Both the position numbers and the translations under genes were made by a program. The notes under the pieces were generated by a model. The model did no database searches. It had not been told where the DNA came from and was given only the letters and a program-made list of their open reading frames with translations. Of a stretch of DNA of 64,000 bases, positions 35,966 to 49,566 are shown one piece after another (the first letter of the stretch is position 1; each line of letters opens with the position of its first letter). This stretch comes from Echinostoma caproni (lineage: Eukaryota > Platyhelminthes > Trematoda > Plagiorchiida > Echinostomatidae): the NCBI GenBank assembly GCA_900618425.1, contig UZAN01039787.1, positions 49,306 to 113,305 of the forward strand, written 5' to 3'.

Positions 35966-38900
35966 AAACGAATAAATCAAGTGATGCGTTGTCGATCAGT
36001 CAACACGGTTGTCGTCGTGAAAGGCTTAAAAAGCTTTGCTACTCAAGTCTATATTACTACCCAGATTTGCAACTAAAATATAAAAAAAGTGTTTGTAATC
36101 GATAAACTCTTAGTGGATTGCTTTTTGTTTGTAAAAGAGACTACTGATTCATTCAATTTCCGCAAAAACGCGTCGAGATGATACTCGGACTGTATGCAAT
36201 GTGTCCTGGATAACCAAAATGCATGCAAAAACCAGTCGTAGAGCAAACAAAATAAGCTTCAAAACTGCGCCTACGAATCCGCGAAACAAAGAGCTGTTTT
36301 TCCTCAAAATAAGGCAATTCATGATTTGTTTGCTTTTGCCGCCTTTCCCCTCAAGATTTTCGCTTCATTCGTCGAGCTTACGGTAATAAGAAAATTCAGC
36401 ATACCTTAAAGAATGCGAAGAGTTGGCTTTGTGCGTTTCCTTTTAAAAAAGGAGTTGCGTGAATACCCAGTATTCATTTAATAAAAATGCCAGTTGTGTA
36501 CAGAGCTCAAACAGAGTTGATTGAGTAACTTGGGAGCTAAATGGGTCTTGTTAGACCGTATAAACACATCAGTAGACACAAAGCTTATTTCTCACTAGAA
36601 CACCTTAACTCCAAGTTACCAAATGCATCAATTCCATCTGTCTTTGAATCAGCAATCATCAGGCACAAATTCCCTTCCAGGTTTCCCAAGGTCTACTCGA
36701 AGCTGCGGTATATTTCTGCCTTTCTGTCTAGCTATTTTGGATACGTTGTAAATTAAATTTCTCATTGTAAACAAAGGGTGGGATTCGATAATTATCCTCC
36801 GTGTTCAGATGAAACTCAGCTGATCTGTGCAAATAACTGACGGCTGAGTTAACCGAGCTCTATAGCGAACTACTACCGTGCTCATTCACAATCTATTTAC
36901 CAGTTTGTTTGCTCAGCATATCATGATCGAACATTTGATTGAGTCGATTGATACTTTACGTCCTGAAGTTTTATACTTCAAATTTCAAACGCATCGATAA
37001 GTTTATGTTCGGAACCTATCGAACGGTTTGTTTCTCCCTTCTCGTGCACTTGCGAAAATTGAGAAAATCTGTGCCGGAAAGATTACAAAAATAACGAATC
37101 TTTCACTGCAGTGACATCCAAAATGAGGCGTAACAAAGCTTCAAAATCCGCATTCACCTCAGACGATTATGCTCATTCAAACTCATTCACGCGAAAATGC
37201 TTTTAGCTTACGATGCATACCTGTTTTTACAAGTCGAAGATTCAAGCCATTCTCTCAACAAACAGTTTTCAGCCGTCAGTCTGTCTCACTTTATTATCTT
37301 GTTCGGGATAGGTTACTACGAAGCCATATTTGCGAATACTTGCATGCAAATACCCAAATCTATGCGTGCAAAATTTCAGTTCCCAGAATTAAAGGTTATG
37401 CAGAAATTTTGTTAGCTGTTATACAGAGGCGTACGTGGACCTCGTTTTCTAAGTTGATCTCGCATAACGTCTTTATGACAATCTTTAGTTACGATTTGCA
37501 TAAAACCCGATGAATAGATTTAAAGAGAAAACAACGAAAATTTTATGGCCTTGAAAGTGTTACGCGATATCCCCATTAGGTACTATTTTTTGTCGTACAG
37601 CATTACCAAACTACTTCGAGTTGAAGAACAAACAAGAAAGAAGTTAAAATAATTTTTGGTCAAGCAAAATAAATCTTATTAGTCCGGAATTTTCAGCAAT
37701 GGTTTCTACGCAACAAAATTACTCCTATATTGGGGCTGCACAAAAACAATAATACTTTAGTCATTCAATCAAGAAAATGATTAGGAGATAAGCGGAGTTT
37801 TTTATTCAGTGTGAGCCCCCCCCCTCACAATTGCTCCGTTTATTTATCCTAACTATAGTTCCGTAAACAGTGTTAAGTCAGGCATCAAACAGAATATATA
37901 TATACAAGACAGAGAAAATACGTTCGCGCACTTCTGCGGATGAACTGGGTGTGTGTTCAAGGTGATGTCTGACATTAAAGGTCAGTGGTGCTTGCTTAGT
38001 TAGTTGATGCTTGTTAGTTGTCGTTCCGTAATTTTCTTAACACCCGGATAGTTTACTATCATTATCGTGTATGAGGAGTTCGAATGCACAGCTGAAGAAA
38101 ATTTAAAAATCTCTGGTCGTGATGAGTGATTCATAATCTGCGTAGCGGCTGTTTTCTCTAACTGTGTCATTGAGTTTATCAATGTTCTCTCTCTAGGTGT
38201 TCTACCACTGCTTAGGTAACGGATTGATCCGTTGGACCTATAAACGCGCACTGTAGCCGCAAGTAATGAAGCACAAATGAACGAAAAACATCCATGAATA
38301 TCGGACTGGAGAAATGTCAGAAATGTGAAAGAGTAATTCAATGAAAGTATTGATCGGCTACTGTAAGTGAGGTTTTTCATTTATATTGATTGGATAGAAT
38401 ATGAATATCCTAAGATGCCAGATGACACGAAATTTCATTTATGTCGGACATAAAACAATGATTAAGTTTGACTGAATTCCAAAATCAATTTGTTGCATCT
38501 CAGCTGTTGTCTGTTTCACGAAACGAAAAGATTTTATTGATCATATGTGATGATAATATAATGTAAAATGGATTTATTGCTTCATCCAAAAAACTGCCAA
38601 TGACCGGAGCAATCGAACACCGAATCCCTTCCCCCTACTGTATCAGCAGATGGATGCCTAAACGTGTCTGGCTAAACCGTGGTACTAAGCCTGATTATCG
38701 TCACTTTAGATATATCACCAATTTGGTTTTCTGTAGAACCCAAGCAGAAAGACAAAATACCAAGGTCATTTGTGCTCAGCCGCGATTTCGTACTTTTCAT
38801 TCAACGTGACCAGGACTACATAAGTTTGTGTAGCATTGACTTTCGTGAAGTATAGACACGTGAAAAATAGATTGACCTAATAAATGCATCTTGCCTAACT

Positions 38901-41900
38901 AGGTGCTATGTTTTACAATCCGCTCAATACATTTTTTACTCACCACAGTTCATGAGAAATTATATGATGAATTCCAAGTTCAAGCGGTCAAATTTTACGG
39001 CAATTGTGTACATTTTTACTATCGTGCAGACAGTTTGCTCTCGGAAACCTAGCTATGGATGAGCTCGCTTTTTTAACAGAGACTATTTGTTGGCCTCGAG
39101 GTTAATACCAACATGGGTTGGATATGGATATAATATAAAAAGTTTTCTGGTTGGTTTTGCATTAGGCGTTTTTCCCACACACCGTTTGAATAAAAGTGCT
39201 TCGACTGGATTGATTATTGTCCTAGATAAAGCTAAATTCCAAGTCTCAGGCAGCCTTGCTTGGCAAAGCTTATTCGCCTAAATAGACAAAAAACTACTCA
39301 TCGTGAAAATCACCTTTGAACAAGCAATTCCCGGCTGACCAGATTAAACGTCAATGAAAAACACTTCGATTTGAGGCAACGTCTTCAAAGCCAAGTAATT
39401 CTCGGGAAAATGGAGATGGCAGAAATTAAGTGTACACTCGTTAACTCAGGGTCAAAGTATCAGGATAGCAGATCGTCAATTACGAAACTGTTTTTGCGTT
39501 AAAGCACATTAAATGTCTAAAAGCATTTCGCGACAATAGCGAAATCATGCTTTTTAGTCCTGTTAGAGGAACAGATTTGGTCATTATGAGAAGATTCGAT
39601 GACAGCAAACGACTTGCTCAAGTTCACAATGAATCCGATTGAAAATAAGAGGCTGATTGAGGCACAAAAATGGATTTCCGCTAACTCACAATAGGTGAAG
39701 CAAAATGAAATAACTGATTCGAGTGGATACGACTAACGGGTATGAGAAATCCCATATTGTATGAACCGCCAAGAGTATGAAACGAGCCTGTTCTCATGAA
39801 ACTGATTTTGGACTTATGAAGCTCCGCTATTACACAGCAACGAAGCGGTTAGTTAGCTTGATTGGAGTTAGCAAAAATTCCATTTCAAGATATAGTGTAC
39901 AAAACACCTTCCATTTTGTGGAGACTGAGGTGAATTTCAAACTTTGATGGTAAACAAATGCTGTCACATAACGTTCCCTCACTGTTTGCAAACATATCAC
40001 CTGTTGAATCTGTTAATTACTGGTGCAAATTCACTTCAGAGAACAACGTCAATCCGCAGCGGGAGCCAAATCTTTGTCTATTTGTATGCACATACACACA
40101 GTATCCTCTTTCAATTCAGTAGTAAAAGCTAATGTCAGAAGGATGGTAGGAGACGATTGGATTATCACTAACATTATTATTTTCATTTCTATTTATAACC
40201 TAACTCCAGAACCGTTATCCTGAGTCGTCAAACAGACAGCGTAACCTAGACAAACTATAAATTAACATTGTGTGGTACATACAAAGTGAATGAACTCGAT
40301 TGTGTTGCTAGTGGTAGTGATGTTGATGACCAATTTGACTTCAAGTGAAAAGTTTGAACCAGTCGCTTCTGTATGCATAAATCGGGTGCGAAAAGATGAC
40401 GGCCACGTCTCCTCTGTGGCAACAGAGTGTAAGCGCACTGTCTGAGACGGGTTGGAGGCACACGATAGCTCACCCTGAACGCTAATTCTGATCTAATTCG
40501 ATGGCTTGTATTCACTAGATATCCTAGAATGCTGCTATCTTTTCTCTCGTGCCTGTTGGTCTTCACCAGCGTGTATCGTGTTCCTTCATCTGTTGGGATT
40601 GTTGTCTTCCGTGCGGCCAATGTCCGTTGCATTTGGAACGTACGTGAAAGAGTAAATAACCATAGAAGTGGCCAGTATAGGCAGCCTAATTTTGTGGTTT
40701 GTTCGGATTTTGGCTGAGCCTCTAAACACAGCACACTAGATTCGCAGTGTAGGTTTTCTTATATGATCTGTATAGGCTATATTATGAGTCAGTTGAAAAC
40801 AACTGGTCACCCTCGAACTTCTATTCTAATATTTCAAACGGTTTATTCTGGTTTTTTAAATACAATAAAAAAATACAAGAAACCAGGTCAATCGTAAAAG
40901 AAATGGATAGCTGAGTTAGGCTGCGCATCCCAGGGGACATAAAAGCTCTGAAAACTAGATATTTTATGAAATTCAGTACCCCTATTGTCTCAAGAAGTGC
41001 CTCTGGGGATTAAATATGTAACGAAATAGAAAAATGTCAAATCCAAACGAACAATTTGTGGTTGTGGTCTGCCAGACTACTGAGTAATCAGTGTTTAACA
41101 ATGAATCATTAGTTATTTGCGGTTGCATTGTGGCTTTAATTGTTAGTTGTAGTGCTGCAGATTTTAGTATCGATTAGCTCGCAAAATAGTCCGAGTATAG
41201 AGAGAGGTGCGGGCTGCAAATCGGGGATGGAGGCGAGAGCCTGAGGAAGGCGAATTTCACAAAACAAATCGACTGCATCCAGTTTGTTTCCCAATGATAA
41301 TTCGTCACGCAGACCAAACACATATTGATCGGTACAAATGGAACGGGATGTCGTTCAGCTGGATCTCAGTGAGGTAAATCATTCAACGCAAATGTTCAGC
41401 AAGTGAAAGTGAAATCTTAGCCTGGATAAAACAAGGCAAACAAATTGGTCAGTGCAAAACGTAAATCTGACAAGTAGACATATTTTTCGGGCTTACCCGG
41501 TCGCTATGTTGCCCTCTGTTCAGCTGGTACAATGAAAAACGATCAATTCCATCCATATTTTTTCCCACAATCAACAGAGATTGATTTGCTAGGGTAAAAC
41601 CAGTGCCACGTACAACAGACAACCAGTTCGGTCAACTGCTTTCACCGCTTTTGGATTTGGAAAGCGAACCCTAGTGAACATTGTCTTGGCGTAACCACGT
41701 TTCTTCGAATACTGGTGAACGAGATTAATGTTTTCAACTAAGTGGTTAATCACTGATTGCATTGTGTTTCAAAGTTAGTGAGCAGCGCCATATAAAGCTA
41801 GATTAACTTATATTCTCAGTGCTATAAGTTTACGAATTGAAGAAAAGCCTTGAAATTCACTGTGACATTTGAGACCTGGTCAATTTTAACCGATTTATTT

Positions 41901-42747
41901 CAATGTGATGTTGATTGTTTTTATTCGGTTTAAGGATATTTCCACCTTATTTACGAGTCTCCTGCTTGAATTGGTTACCTAAACTGACGTATTTGTCATT
42001 AGAGCACTTGGATATATAAACGCGATGAACCGTTAATCAATGAGATGAGGTTGGAAAATGATGTAGTGTTGCGACTCTCAGACCTCTTCCCATTAGAGCC
42101 TAGCGGCAGATTAGATAGTGAAAAACTAGTTGGTGTAATTGGAAGCATAATAGAAGGGCTGATTGATTGGTTGATTGGTCGATTGATCGATCGATCGCCA
42201 TGTATAGAGTTACCCGNATATTTTCCTTTCCTTGTATCGAACGATGAGCAGAACGTACGATTACAAAAAGAACGAGCTAAACTTTGACGAAAACAAAACC
42301 CATCTGAAGAAAAATAATAAACTGATGAAAATTGTTTGTCAATGATGAATATCTGTGAATAACGTGAACAAAAGTTTATTGGGACTGTAAAGTATGCTTT
42401 TGCTCTATTGTAGTGTAAATTATGATATTCGAAGATTGTTTTTATATGATAAAAGAAAACCTGCAAATTTCGGATGTGCTTTTGCTCCTATGGGGTTTTG
42501 TTTTCGGAAATCGAAACGGAGTATCTTCATTCAGCTCTCTTTACATAATGCATCATTCCAGTTTGCCTGTGTCGAGCATGGCAATTTTTTTGGAAACGTT
42601 TCATTACCAACCGAGGTGACATCTTCAGTGGTTGTGAAGTGGCTACTTCAAAAAATTGAATTCACTTCACCCGAGCTAAGAGAACCGATTTTCAATAATT
42701 TGTAAATAATACATCATTTCTGGTGAATCTTAAAACAACTCAAATGT
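35966..42747. other. Intergenic sequence, no gene recognised
   Basis: About 6.8 kb. The longest ORF is 159 codons on the minus strand (40255-40734); it is basic, has no domain I recognise and no clear splice sites. A tRNA-like string on the minus strand near 38606-38695 (TTTAGCCAGACACG ... GTGTTCGATTGCT) may be an old SINE of a third family. A GATT/GATC simple run lies at 42158-42196 and a single N at 42217. Confidence 0.45.
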
Positions 42748-42933
42748 CTTTTTACTTCCTTTTTATTTATTGAATATACAAGTGTACAGTCAAAACCGAG
42801 GAAGCGGGGCCGCGACCAAAGAGAGGCTGCCTGGAAAATACAGAAACAGAGAAGATGGGCGGGGGTGGAGCCGTTCGAACCCCGGACCTCAAGGTCACAA
42901 GTTGATGGTATAACCACATTGGCCACCACCGTC
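42748..42933 (-). repeat. tRNA-derived SINE family 2, copy d
   Basis: On the minus strand the head reads GACGGTGGTGGCCAATGTGG, with a good box A (TGGCCAATGTGG) and a good box B (GGGGTTCGAACGG). The family body (CCAGGCAGCCTCTC, GCGGCC, GCTTCC) and an ATTCAATAAATAAAAAGG tail follow. It is one of the better preserved promoters in the family. Confidence 0.85.
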
Positions 42934-42980
42934 AATTGGTATGCTGCTGCGCACTGGGGAAACGCTTCTTTTTATTGATG

Positions 42981-43170
42981 AATTTGTTGTGGAAATGAGG
43001 TGTGAGTTGAAACGCTGGAAAAGCACTGGATAGATGTTTCGACTTGGTTGGATCTCACGAGCAGTGCGGATCCGTCCACCAAACTGGGGATCGAACCCGG
43101 GACATCACAAGCAGAACTAAAGCATACTAACCACTGGACCAATAGGCAGCTGATCAAACTGTTTCTCCTT
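42981..43170 (-). repeat. tRNA-derived SINE family 1, copy 6 (left arm of dimer C)
   Basis: This is the best preserved head of family 1. On the minus strand, box A is TGGTCCAGTGGTT and box B is GGGTTCGATCCCC, both close to the RNA polymerase III consensus. The 5' end is GGAGAAACAGTTTGATCAGC. The body ends CAGTGCTTTTCCAGC, and the tail contains CACAACAAATTCATC. Confidence 0.87.
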
Positions 43171-43180
43171 TTGAATTTGC

Positions 43181-43250
43181 GTGCTATAGCAAAATAACCC
43201 GTGGATACACGACGAATTTATCATAAAAACAAATCAAATCCTCCATTACT
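43181..43250 (+). repeat. SINE family 1 tail fragment (right arm of dimer C)
   Basis: It contains TACACGACGAATTTATC and AACAAATCAAATCCTCC, which match the 3' tails of family 1 copies read on the + strand. It lies immediately beyond the head of copy 6 in the opposite orientation. The simplest reading is an inverted dimer whose right arm has lost its head and body. Confidence 0.65.
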
Positions 43251-43720
43251 CGCATGAAACGTTTCTTTGTTTGAGAAGTTCGCGTGTGTTCGGCCGTAAG
43301 AGTTTTAATAACGAAACTGCACGACTCTCAAATCAAGCCCCGTGCGGGCTCAACCGTAATGATTCTTGGAAAGCGCCCATTATTTTCCGATTCACTTTCT
43401 CCCATTTGATCGACTGGCTCACATTTTAATGCTGTATCCCTGATGATTGCCTAATACATTCCTTTTAACCCCGTAGGACCTTATGCTATTGTTGGCGGTT
43501 TATTGTTGGTTGATATCTTTTATTCAAAAAATACTCGCACGTGATTACTCTTGACCAGTGCAAGTACCCTAAATTATTCAATACAGGTAGAAGCATACAA
43601 AGCACTAGACTACCCCAGAAGGAGACTAAATCGTAACCTCAAAAACGTGCACACTTTTGAATAGCGGCCTGTTTTTTTAATCTTTCAACTTCTTGATTTT
43701 GGACTTATCATTATACTGTT

Positions 43721-43812
43721 CCTAGGCAGCCTTTGTATGACCGCGGCCCCCTTCCTAAATGTTGACCGTACATTTGTATATTCAATAAATAAAAAGGAAC
43801 TAAAAAGATATT
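43721..43812 (+). repeat. SINE family 2, 3' fragment e
   Basis: Matches the body and tail of copy d read on its own strand (GGCAGCCT, GCGGCCCC, CTTCCT, TATTCAATAAATAAAAAGGA). The tRNA-like head is missing. Confidence 0.8.
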
Positions 43813-44100
43813 TTATTTATTTATTAATATCTTGGATTTGGCTCGGATCATTGCTCCTCTGTGGAAAGTGTTTTAGCCGGAATTTTTTCTGTCATCATCG
43901 GCGTGAGAAACGACGGATCGGACGAAGCGACTTATCTTGGCTTTTCAAGATTGAGATTCGCTGCTCCCAATTGACTATAAACTGAGATCAGCTTAGTCTG
44001 TCAGGGGATTCAGTTTTCCTGTTATATATGGACAGTGTGCTATTTGATAATGAACTTGTTTTGATCTTCAAAAGCAAATAAGTTCTTTCCCATCTAACTT

Positions 44101-45750
44101 CCCTCCTGTAACATGCAATCCATCTGCCCTAAAGAGTTCCTGACAATTATGAAGGGCCTCCTGGACAACAGATATCTGGATCCTGATCAAGTGTCACCTG
44201 AGTTGATCAAAGGAATTTCTCGGTAGCTTTCAGAACCGGTTGCCAATCTGTTTAGTTTGTGTGTGCTCACTGAATTCACACCCCTAAGCTGGAAACCTGA
44301 TAAGTTTACTTTGTTCCCTAGAAATATGCCATCAAGGCAGCTCTATTTTTAGCACTCTGATGTTTCTAATCACATAATTATCGTCACCCTATGTTCAGCG
44401 ATATGCAGTTAAGTGGTATTCATCGATCGCTGGCAAGCTATCAGTTTATAGAAAAATAATAAGAATGTGCAAGGTGGACAAGAATAAGGTCTATTTTCAA
44501 GGTGGAAGGAGAAGGCAAGTGAACCTCTTTGATCCACACACCGATTACACAACTGAGCTATGCATACCTTTTGTAGAAAATCTCCCCTAGAAAGAAATAA
44601 CAACAAGAGTGTCAGTGCTATCGGTTCGCTGACCTAACGCCCAATGTTTCTAACCAATCAGTTGGAGAGTGTTTTGGTCCTCAACGTGATAGTTAAGGAA
44701 CGTACTACTTAAACAGTTTTCACCACCAATAGGATCAGAAGACTCTTCCCAGTTGGCTCATCAATCTCTTCAAACAGTTGACTCCGTTACCCTTAGTGTG
44801 TTCTCTGTTTCATCTGCCTTCGATAGGAACCCGTTTAATGAAAGATTTTTTGCTTTAGATCACGTTCGGTTCCGTGACTTCATCTTTCATATTTTCATTT
44901 TACTTCCTTTTATAGTATACACCAAGATACAATTTTCCGGAAGGAAGAAGCGGCCAATCAAATGGCTTCCATTCAACACGTAAATGAGGGAAGCCAGGCG
45001 GTGGTGGTGGGATTCGAACACATCCCCCGGGTGATAATTTGATGACGTTACAACCAAGCCACCTTCACCGGCATTTCCCCATCTCCAACATAACTTTGCT
45101 GTTTGTCCAAATATCTCATTGGATCTGCTCTTCTCAAGACATTTTGAATAGCCTCTGCGGCTGTTCTAAATCTTGCTCACCTCTCCTTGCGCTTTTTGTA
45201 GCCAAACTGTCCCCAAAGCCACATGTGTGGACTATTTAAGTGTTGTTTCATCAAACAATATTATGTGGTCTACGAATGTTCAAAGTATCCTCGTAAAAGA
45301 TCGCCAACTGTCCGCATACGCAGATAGATTTATCAAGCTTATCGCCCCACAACGCCTAATACGCATATTGACCATTATTTTATTGTCTCCGGTTAGTTTT
45401 CCAAGCTTGAAAAATAAAGATTTTACTATTTTTGCCTGGTCACTTATCTAGACCCAGTGGTACGCCTCGTAACAATCTTGTTGAATTCAATAATCTCAAG
45501 TACTTCAAAGCATATCACAATTTCACCAAATTTCTGATCCTCAGTGTCAACCAGTGTTCGTAAAATGAAGTCTTCTAAGCTAACTGTTGATTATCTCTAC
45601 TTCTGCACACCGAGGATATCACTAACTCCTATTTCGACTGCCCACCTTTTACGTGATATTTATCTTTTGTTTTTTTGATCGTTTAAACATATCCGTTTCT
45701 CGCACCACTGTACTTTGTGAGTCATCCTAGTATAAACCAACTCTCCTGGG
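44101..45750 (+). mobile_element. CR1/jockey-like LINE relic split by a SINE
   Basis: The + strand frames give, in order: an RT N-terminal region (DPDQVSPELIKGIS, then EPVANLFSLCVLTEFTPLSWK) at 44190-44310, and the first catalytic box region (SSAFDRNPFNERFFALDHVR) at 44808-44872, where the family norm is a D-x-S-K-A-F-D motif. A family 2 SINE follows at 44888-45072. After it come the residues downstream of the active site (ILNSLCGCSKSC) and the thumb (STNVQSILVKDRQLS, PQRLIRI). The stretch that should hold the second catalytic box (YADD) is missing at the SINE position. Many stops and frameshifts make it a dead copy. Confidence 0.8.
44888..45072 (-). repeat. tRNA-derived SINE family 2, copy f, inside a LINE
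   Basis: On the minus strand, the head starts GCCGGTGAAGG, with box A (TGGCTTGGTTG) and box B (GTGTTCGAATCCC), and closes with CACCACCACCGCC. The body and AAAATGAAAAT tail follow. It sits between two parts of a + strand LINE, so it inserted after the LINE did. Confidence 0.88.
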
Positions 45751-45995
45751 TGCATAGAACGTTTGCTAACTCCATTCAACATGTGATCAAACAGTGAAAT
45801 TCCTCGCGATCGATAACATGAAGCAAACATTTCGAGAAAACACGGGGGGAGGCACGCAAAGATTACTCATGAAAAAATTCTTGTTTTCCATGAAACAGAA
45901 GCGCCATTCGGTGGATGTACTCAAAAGATGAGCAGCTTTGAAAGTTCAAGTAGTTCAGACTTAACTGTTTTTTACTTCTTTTTCTCTGTTGACCT

Positions 45996-46080
45996 ATTCA
46001 TTAAAATGACCTTACCCGTGGAGATTTTTCATGGAGTNATTCATTAAAATGACCTTACCCGTGGAGGTTTTTCATGGAGT
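45996..46080. other. Single-N join flanked by a 42-bp direct duplication
   Basis: 45996-46037 is repeated at 46039-46080 with one mismatch, on either side of an N at 46038. This is most likely an uncollapsed contig overlap. Confidence 0.85.
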
Positions 46081-46496
46081 CGCGTACTTCAATCCCAGAG
46101 CAACTCTTGGGCGTTCCTAGAAGGCGTCATTTGAGGAAATATAAAACGCTTATCACTGATACCTCATACAACTTTCAATTTACTAAAGCAAATATGATTG
46201 ATCGGTAGGTGATCAATAATGAGTTCAAAAGTCTTGATCAGATGACATTTTATGACAGTAAACTTCGCTTGATTTACATAATTTATTTATTCACACGTAG
46301 CCAACAAAATCTGGGAAAACGTACACATGTTACCTGAATTTGATAGTCTATTAAATCCATTGATCATGGCATCATAACTTTTATATGATGTCCAACTCAG
46401 AAACTTGATTCCCACCGAATACAGGAGAGTAAAGTGCCACCGTCCTCTGTACATTAGATGCCTTTCCTGTATTCATTTTTCTAATTGTATAAAAAT

Positions 46497-46513
46497 CCAT
46501 TCACNCCATTCAC
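46497..46513. other. Single-N join flanked by an 8-bp duplication
   Basis: CCATTCAC lies on each side of the N at 46505. This repeats the pattern seen at 23253 and 46038. Confidence 0.7.
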
Positions 46514-49500
46514 CAAGAACATTGTGCTTACATTGTTGTTGTGTAATGCGTGGCATAATACAGTTGTTCACAGCCAGATATTATCGGGATCTTTTTGGGT
46601 GTGCACGAATCGCATAGGTGCTCCTGCCTTGTTCAAGTTATTTGTTTAAGATCTGTTCTGCTCACTATCATTTTCCTTTGATTGTCTAGTACCTTATTTG
46701 CTCCCTCAAACCCGAAGTATATTTGCATGTCAGGTTAAAATAAGTTTGAAAATTGCTGTTACACACTCGCGGCTGGCGATAAAAGTTGAAGCGTGGAGTA
46801 AAACAATCCAATACACTGAAAATTCCAATTGTAAGGTTAAATTTGAAAAGATACGTTCAACGTCGCACACGTAAATAACACACTCTAGTAGAAATACTGA
46901 AGGGGCTGCACGTTTTTGTGCGTGCTTCAATGCATTGAAAATTGGAGAGAAATATTGAAATAGAACAGAGTTTGGTCTAGGAGGAATATAAACGGTGAGG
47001 TAGATCAGACGGTATATTGGAACCAAGCTTTGATCCGCTGAGAACGCAGTGTGTTTGTGCAGTGTGTGTACTAGGTGAGCCCTGGATACACTACAACATA
47101 GACAATAGTCTATCACAAATAAAAATATCGGAACGTTTATTCTGATTTTGATGGTTTAAATATTATTTAGGCGAATCGACTAAATACAATTGTTAGAAAT
47201 CAATATTTACGTTTAAAAATGGTCCACATATTCCGGCTCGCGTCGATCGTATCAGACAAAATCCTATGTTCCATCTCATGCAAGGATCACTTAATTTTCA
47301 TTCGCTTTATTTATTTGCTCTGAGTTGCGCAGTTGGCCCTCCTGTGGAGCATGCTTTTTGCACCCCAACCTTACTGCTCATTGTGAGCAACTATTCTACA
47401 TGTACCCTGATCGCTTTCGGTTGAGATAACCAGTTGAACCGAACGCCAAACAAATGCGATATGTGACACGACACATCTTGATGATGCCATGTGGCTTGAA
47501 ATGAATGATAAATGAACCACTTTGGGAGAAGAAGCAAAATGTGTCCGCCTTGGGGATGTTTCATTGCCAATTTCAATACTATGGTTATTTTGGCTGTTTC
47601 TGTGTTAAGTGAAAAATCTCAATCGGTAAACGTGAAATGAACGACGATGCTTGTTCAATCCGAGCCATCATTATTTTCCGGAAAATCGAGTAAATGCACC
47701 ACACTTGGCTGATTGAAGCATACCATTTTTATATGAAGCAGAGCAACAATTAACCGTTCTGTACGTCCAAGGTAAGGAAGCGTCGTTGATTTTCAATCCA
47801 GATGGAATTCGTGAATTATGCGGAATCGAATTAGGACGCCTGTTCGAATGCAATGCATTAAGATGTCTGAAATACAGGTCGCACTACTGATGAGTTTGAG
47901 AATAAATTATGCAAGTGATTCGAAGCAAAAAGGAATGCATAAAATCTACGTGCACAGTAGTTTGGTTGCTGCAATGGCTGTCAGGTAAGCTCAGACTGTG
48001 GTAACGTTTGGGCATTGGCCCATAATTGTATCCGTTGCCATTTACAAAACCATTCAATTATTTATCAACATCGAATTCCACTACACGATTGGACAAAGAT
48101 GTTGTGTTTTGTCAGAGAAACGTTTCACAAAATATGAAGTAAAGCTCGAAAATAACGGATGCAAAATGTACCCGGAGGGCGAAAGATTGCCACTCTAAAA
48201 CTCCATATCCCAACAATGATGGCTTTTTGTTGTTGCAACAGAGAAAGAACCATCTAAATTAAAGTCTCGCATGATAAATGTATTGATTTTTTAAAACCAA
48301 CGAAGTTAAAGCATTGTCATCCAAAGTACGCCCTTCAGATTTACGTCAAATAATTAATTACTTGATCAAAACAAGCACCTGCTGAATAATCATCTTGATA
48401 CTTAATCTTTTGACCAAATGACTCATTCTGCCTTTAAACAGGCACATCCTCAAGCACCGAAGAAGGGAATTTTGACTAACCGATACACTTTCTCCTGTTT
48501 GATGCAACATGTAACCTAAAATCGCAGAATGTAACGGTTTACGTGCGATCAAAATATCTGTGCACACGTTATCTGACTATTCTGCCACAGAAGCATTAGG
48601 TCTGGAGTGATCATATTTTCTACTGAAAACGACCTAGTTAAAAACCGCGCGTGTTTCTCTTTGTCGTTTTCATTCTGTATTTCAAGGATTTTACCATCTT
48701 CCTCATAGCCAACCTCTTTCAAAACAAATAATGGGTGACATGCAGCAGAGACAAGCATTCTAAATGGTGAATGGCTTGTGTGATTGAAACACATAGGGTT
48801 AGCTAGAGAACATGTTTCCATTATTTTGTTCCTTTAAAAACATGCGGTTCATACGAACATTTATTTACTTACTTATCAGTATTACTAGCTCCCAGAATGA
48901 GGAGAGGAATGAATCTAAGCAATTATTTAGGGAGTAAACAGCCCTGCTCTCTATTGGATAAGAACCAGCCCAACCTGCTCGTTTTATAAATAAATTAAGG
49001 ATTACACCATCCCATGTTCACTGAAAATAAATCAAAAAATTCCATGATATTATGACACTAGACAATGAGTCTTTTTATGTCTCATCTGCTATTAAATGTA
49101 TTCAATCAAATTGGCACGATGGACTTCACTTCGGGAAGCGTATTAATTGCCATAGAGTTAGAAGGAGTTGGCCCAACTTTATATATATCGTGATTCTTAT
49201 GGTATTGCGATGGGGCAAAATTGAGACGATATCTTACATTCTTTAATGAAAGCTGGATTTTATACCGGGTGGAATTTATTGAGATAGCTCCTCATTTGCA
49301 TCGTTCTTTATTGTTGCAATTCTCCGTCGAACAGCAAACTGATTTATAGGTTCGAACATCGAGTCAAGAGAGATTGGTCAAATAGTATCAGAAATATTCT
49401 GAAACCTTTTATGATCCATCCTTGACTAACCTCGATATCGAGACGAACGGGTCCAGATGATAAGAATGCAACCGGACCAAGACAACCAGACAGAGGAAAA

Positions 49501-49566
49501 TGAAGTTTGGAATAAATACTATACCCATAGCTATTGATACACATGTACACTTTTGGCAACTGAAAT

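Larger units (their letters stand above)
45751..49566. other. Intergenic sequence, no gene recognised
   Basis: About 3.8 kb with two single-N joins (46038, 46505) and no gene that I can support. The ORF at 46730-47116 (minus) shows no domain. Confidence 0.5.

Noticed and set aside
40255..40734. 159-codon minus-strand ORF
   Set aside because: Long for chance, but it shows no domain, no hydrophobic pattern and no splice or poly(A) context. Not enough to call a gene.
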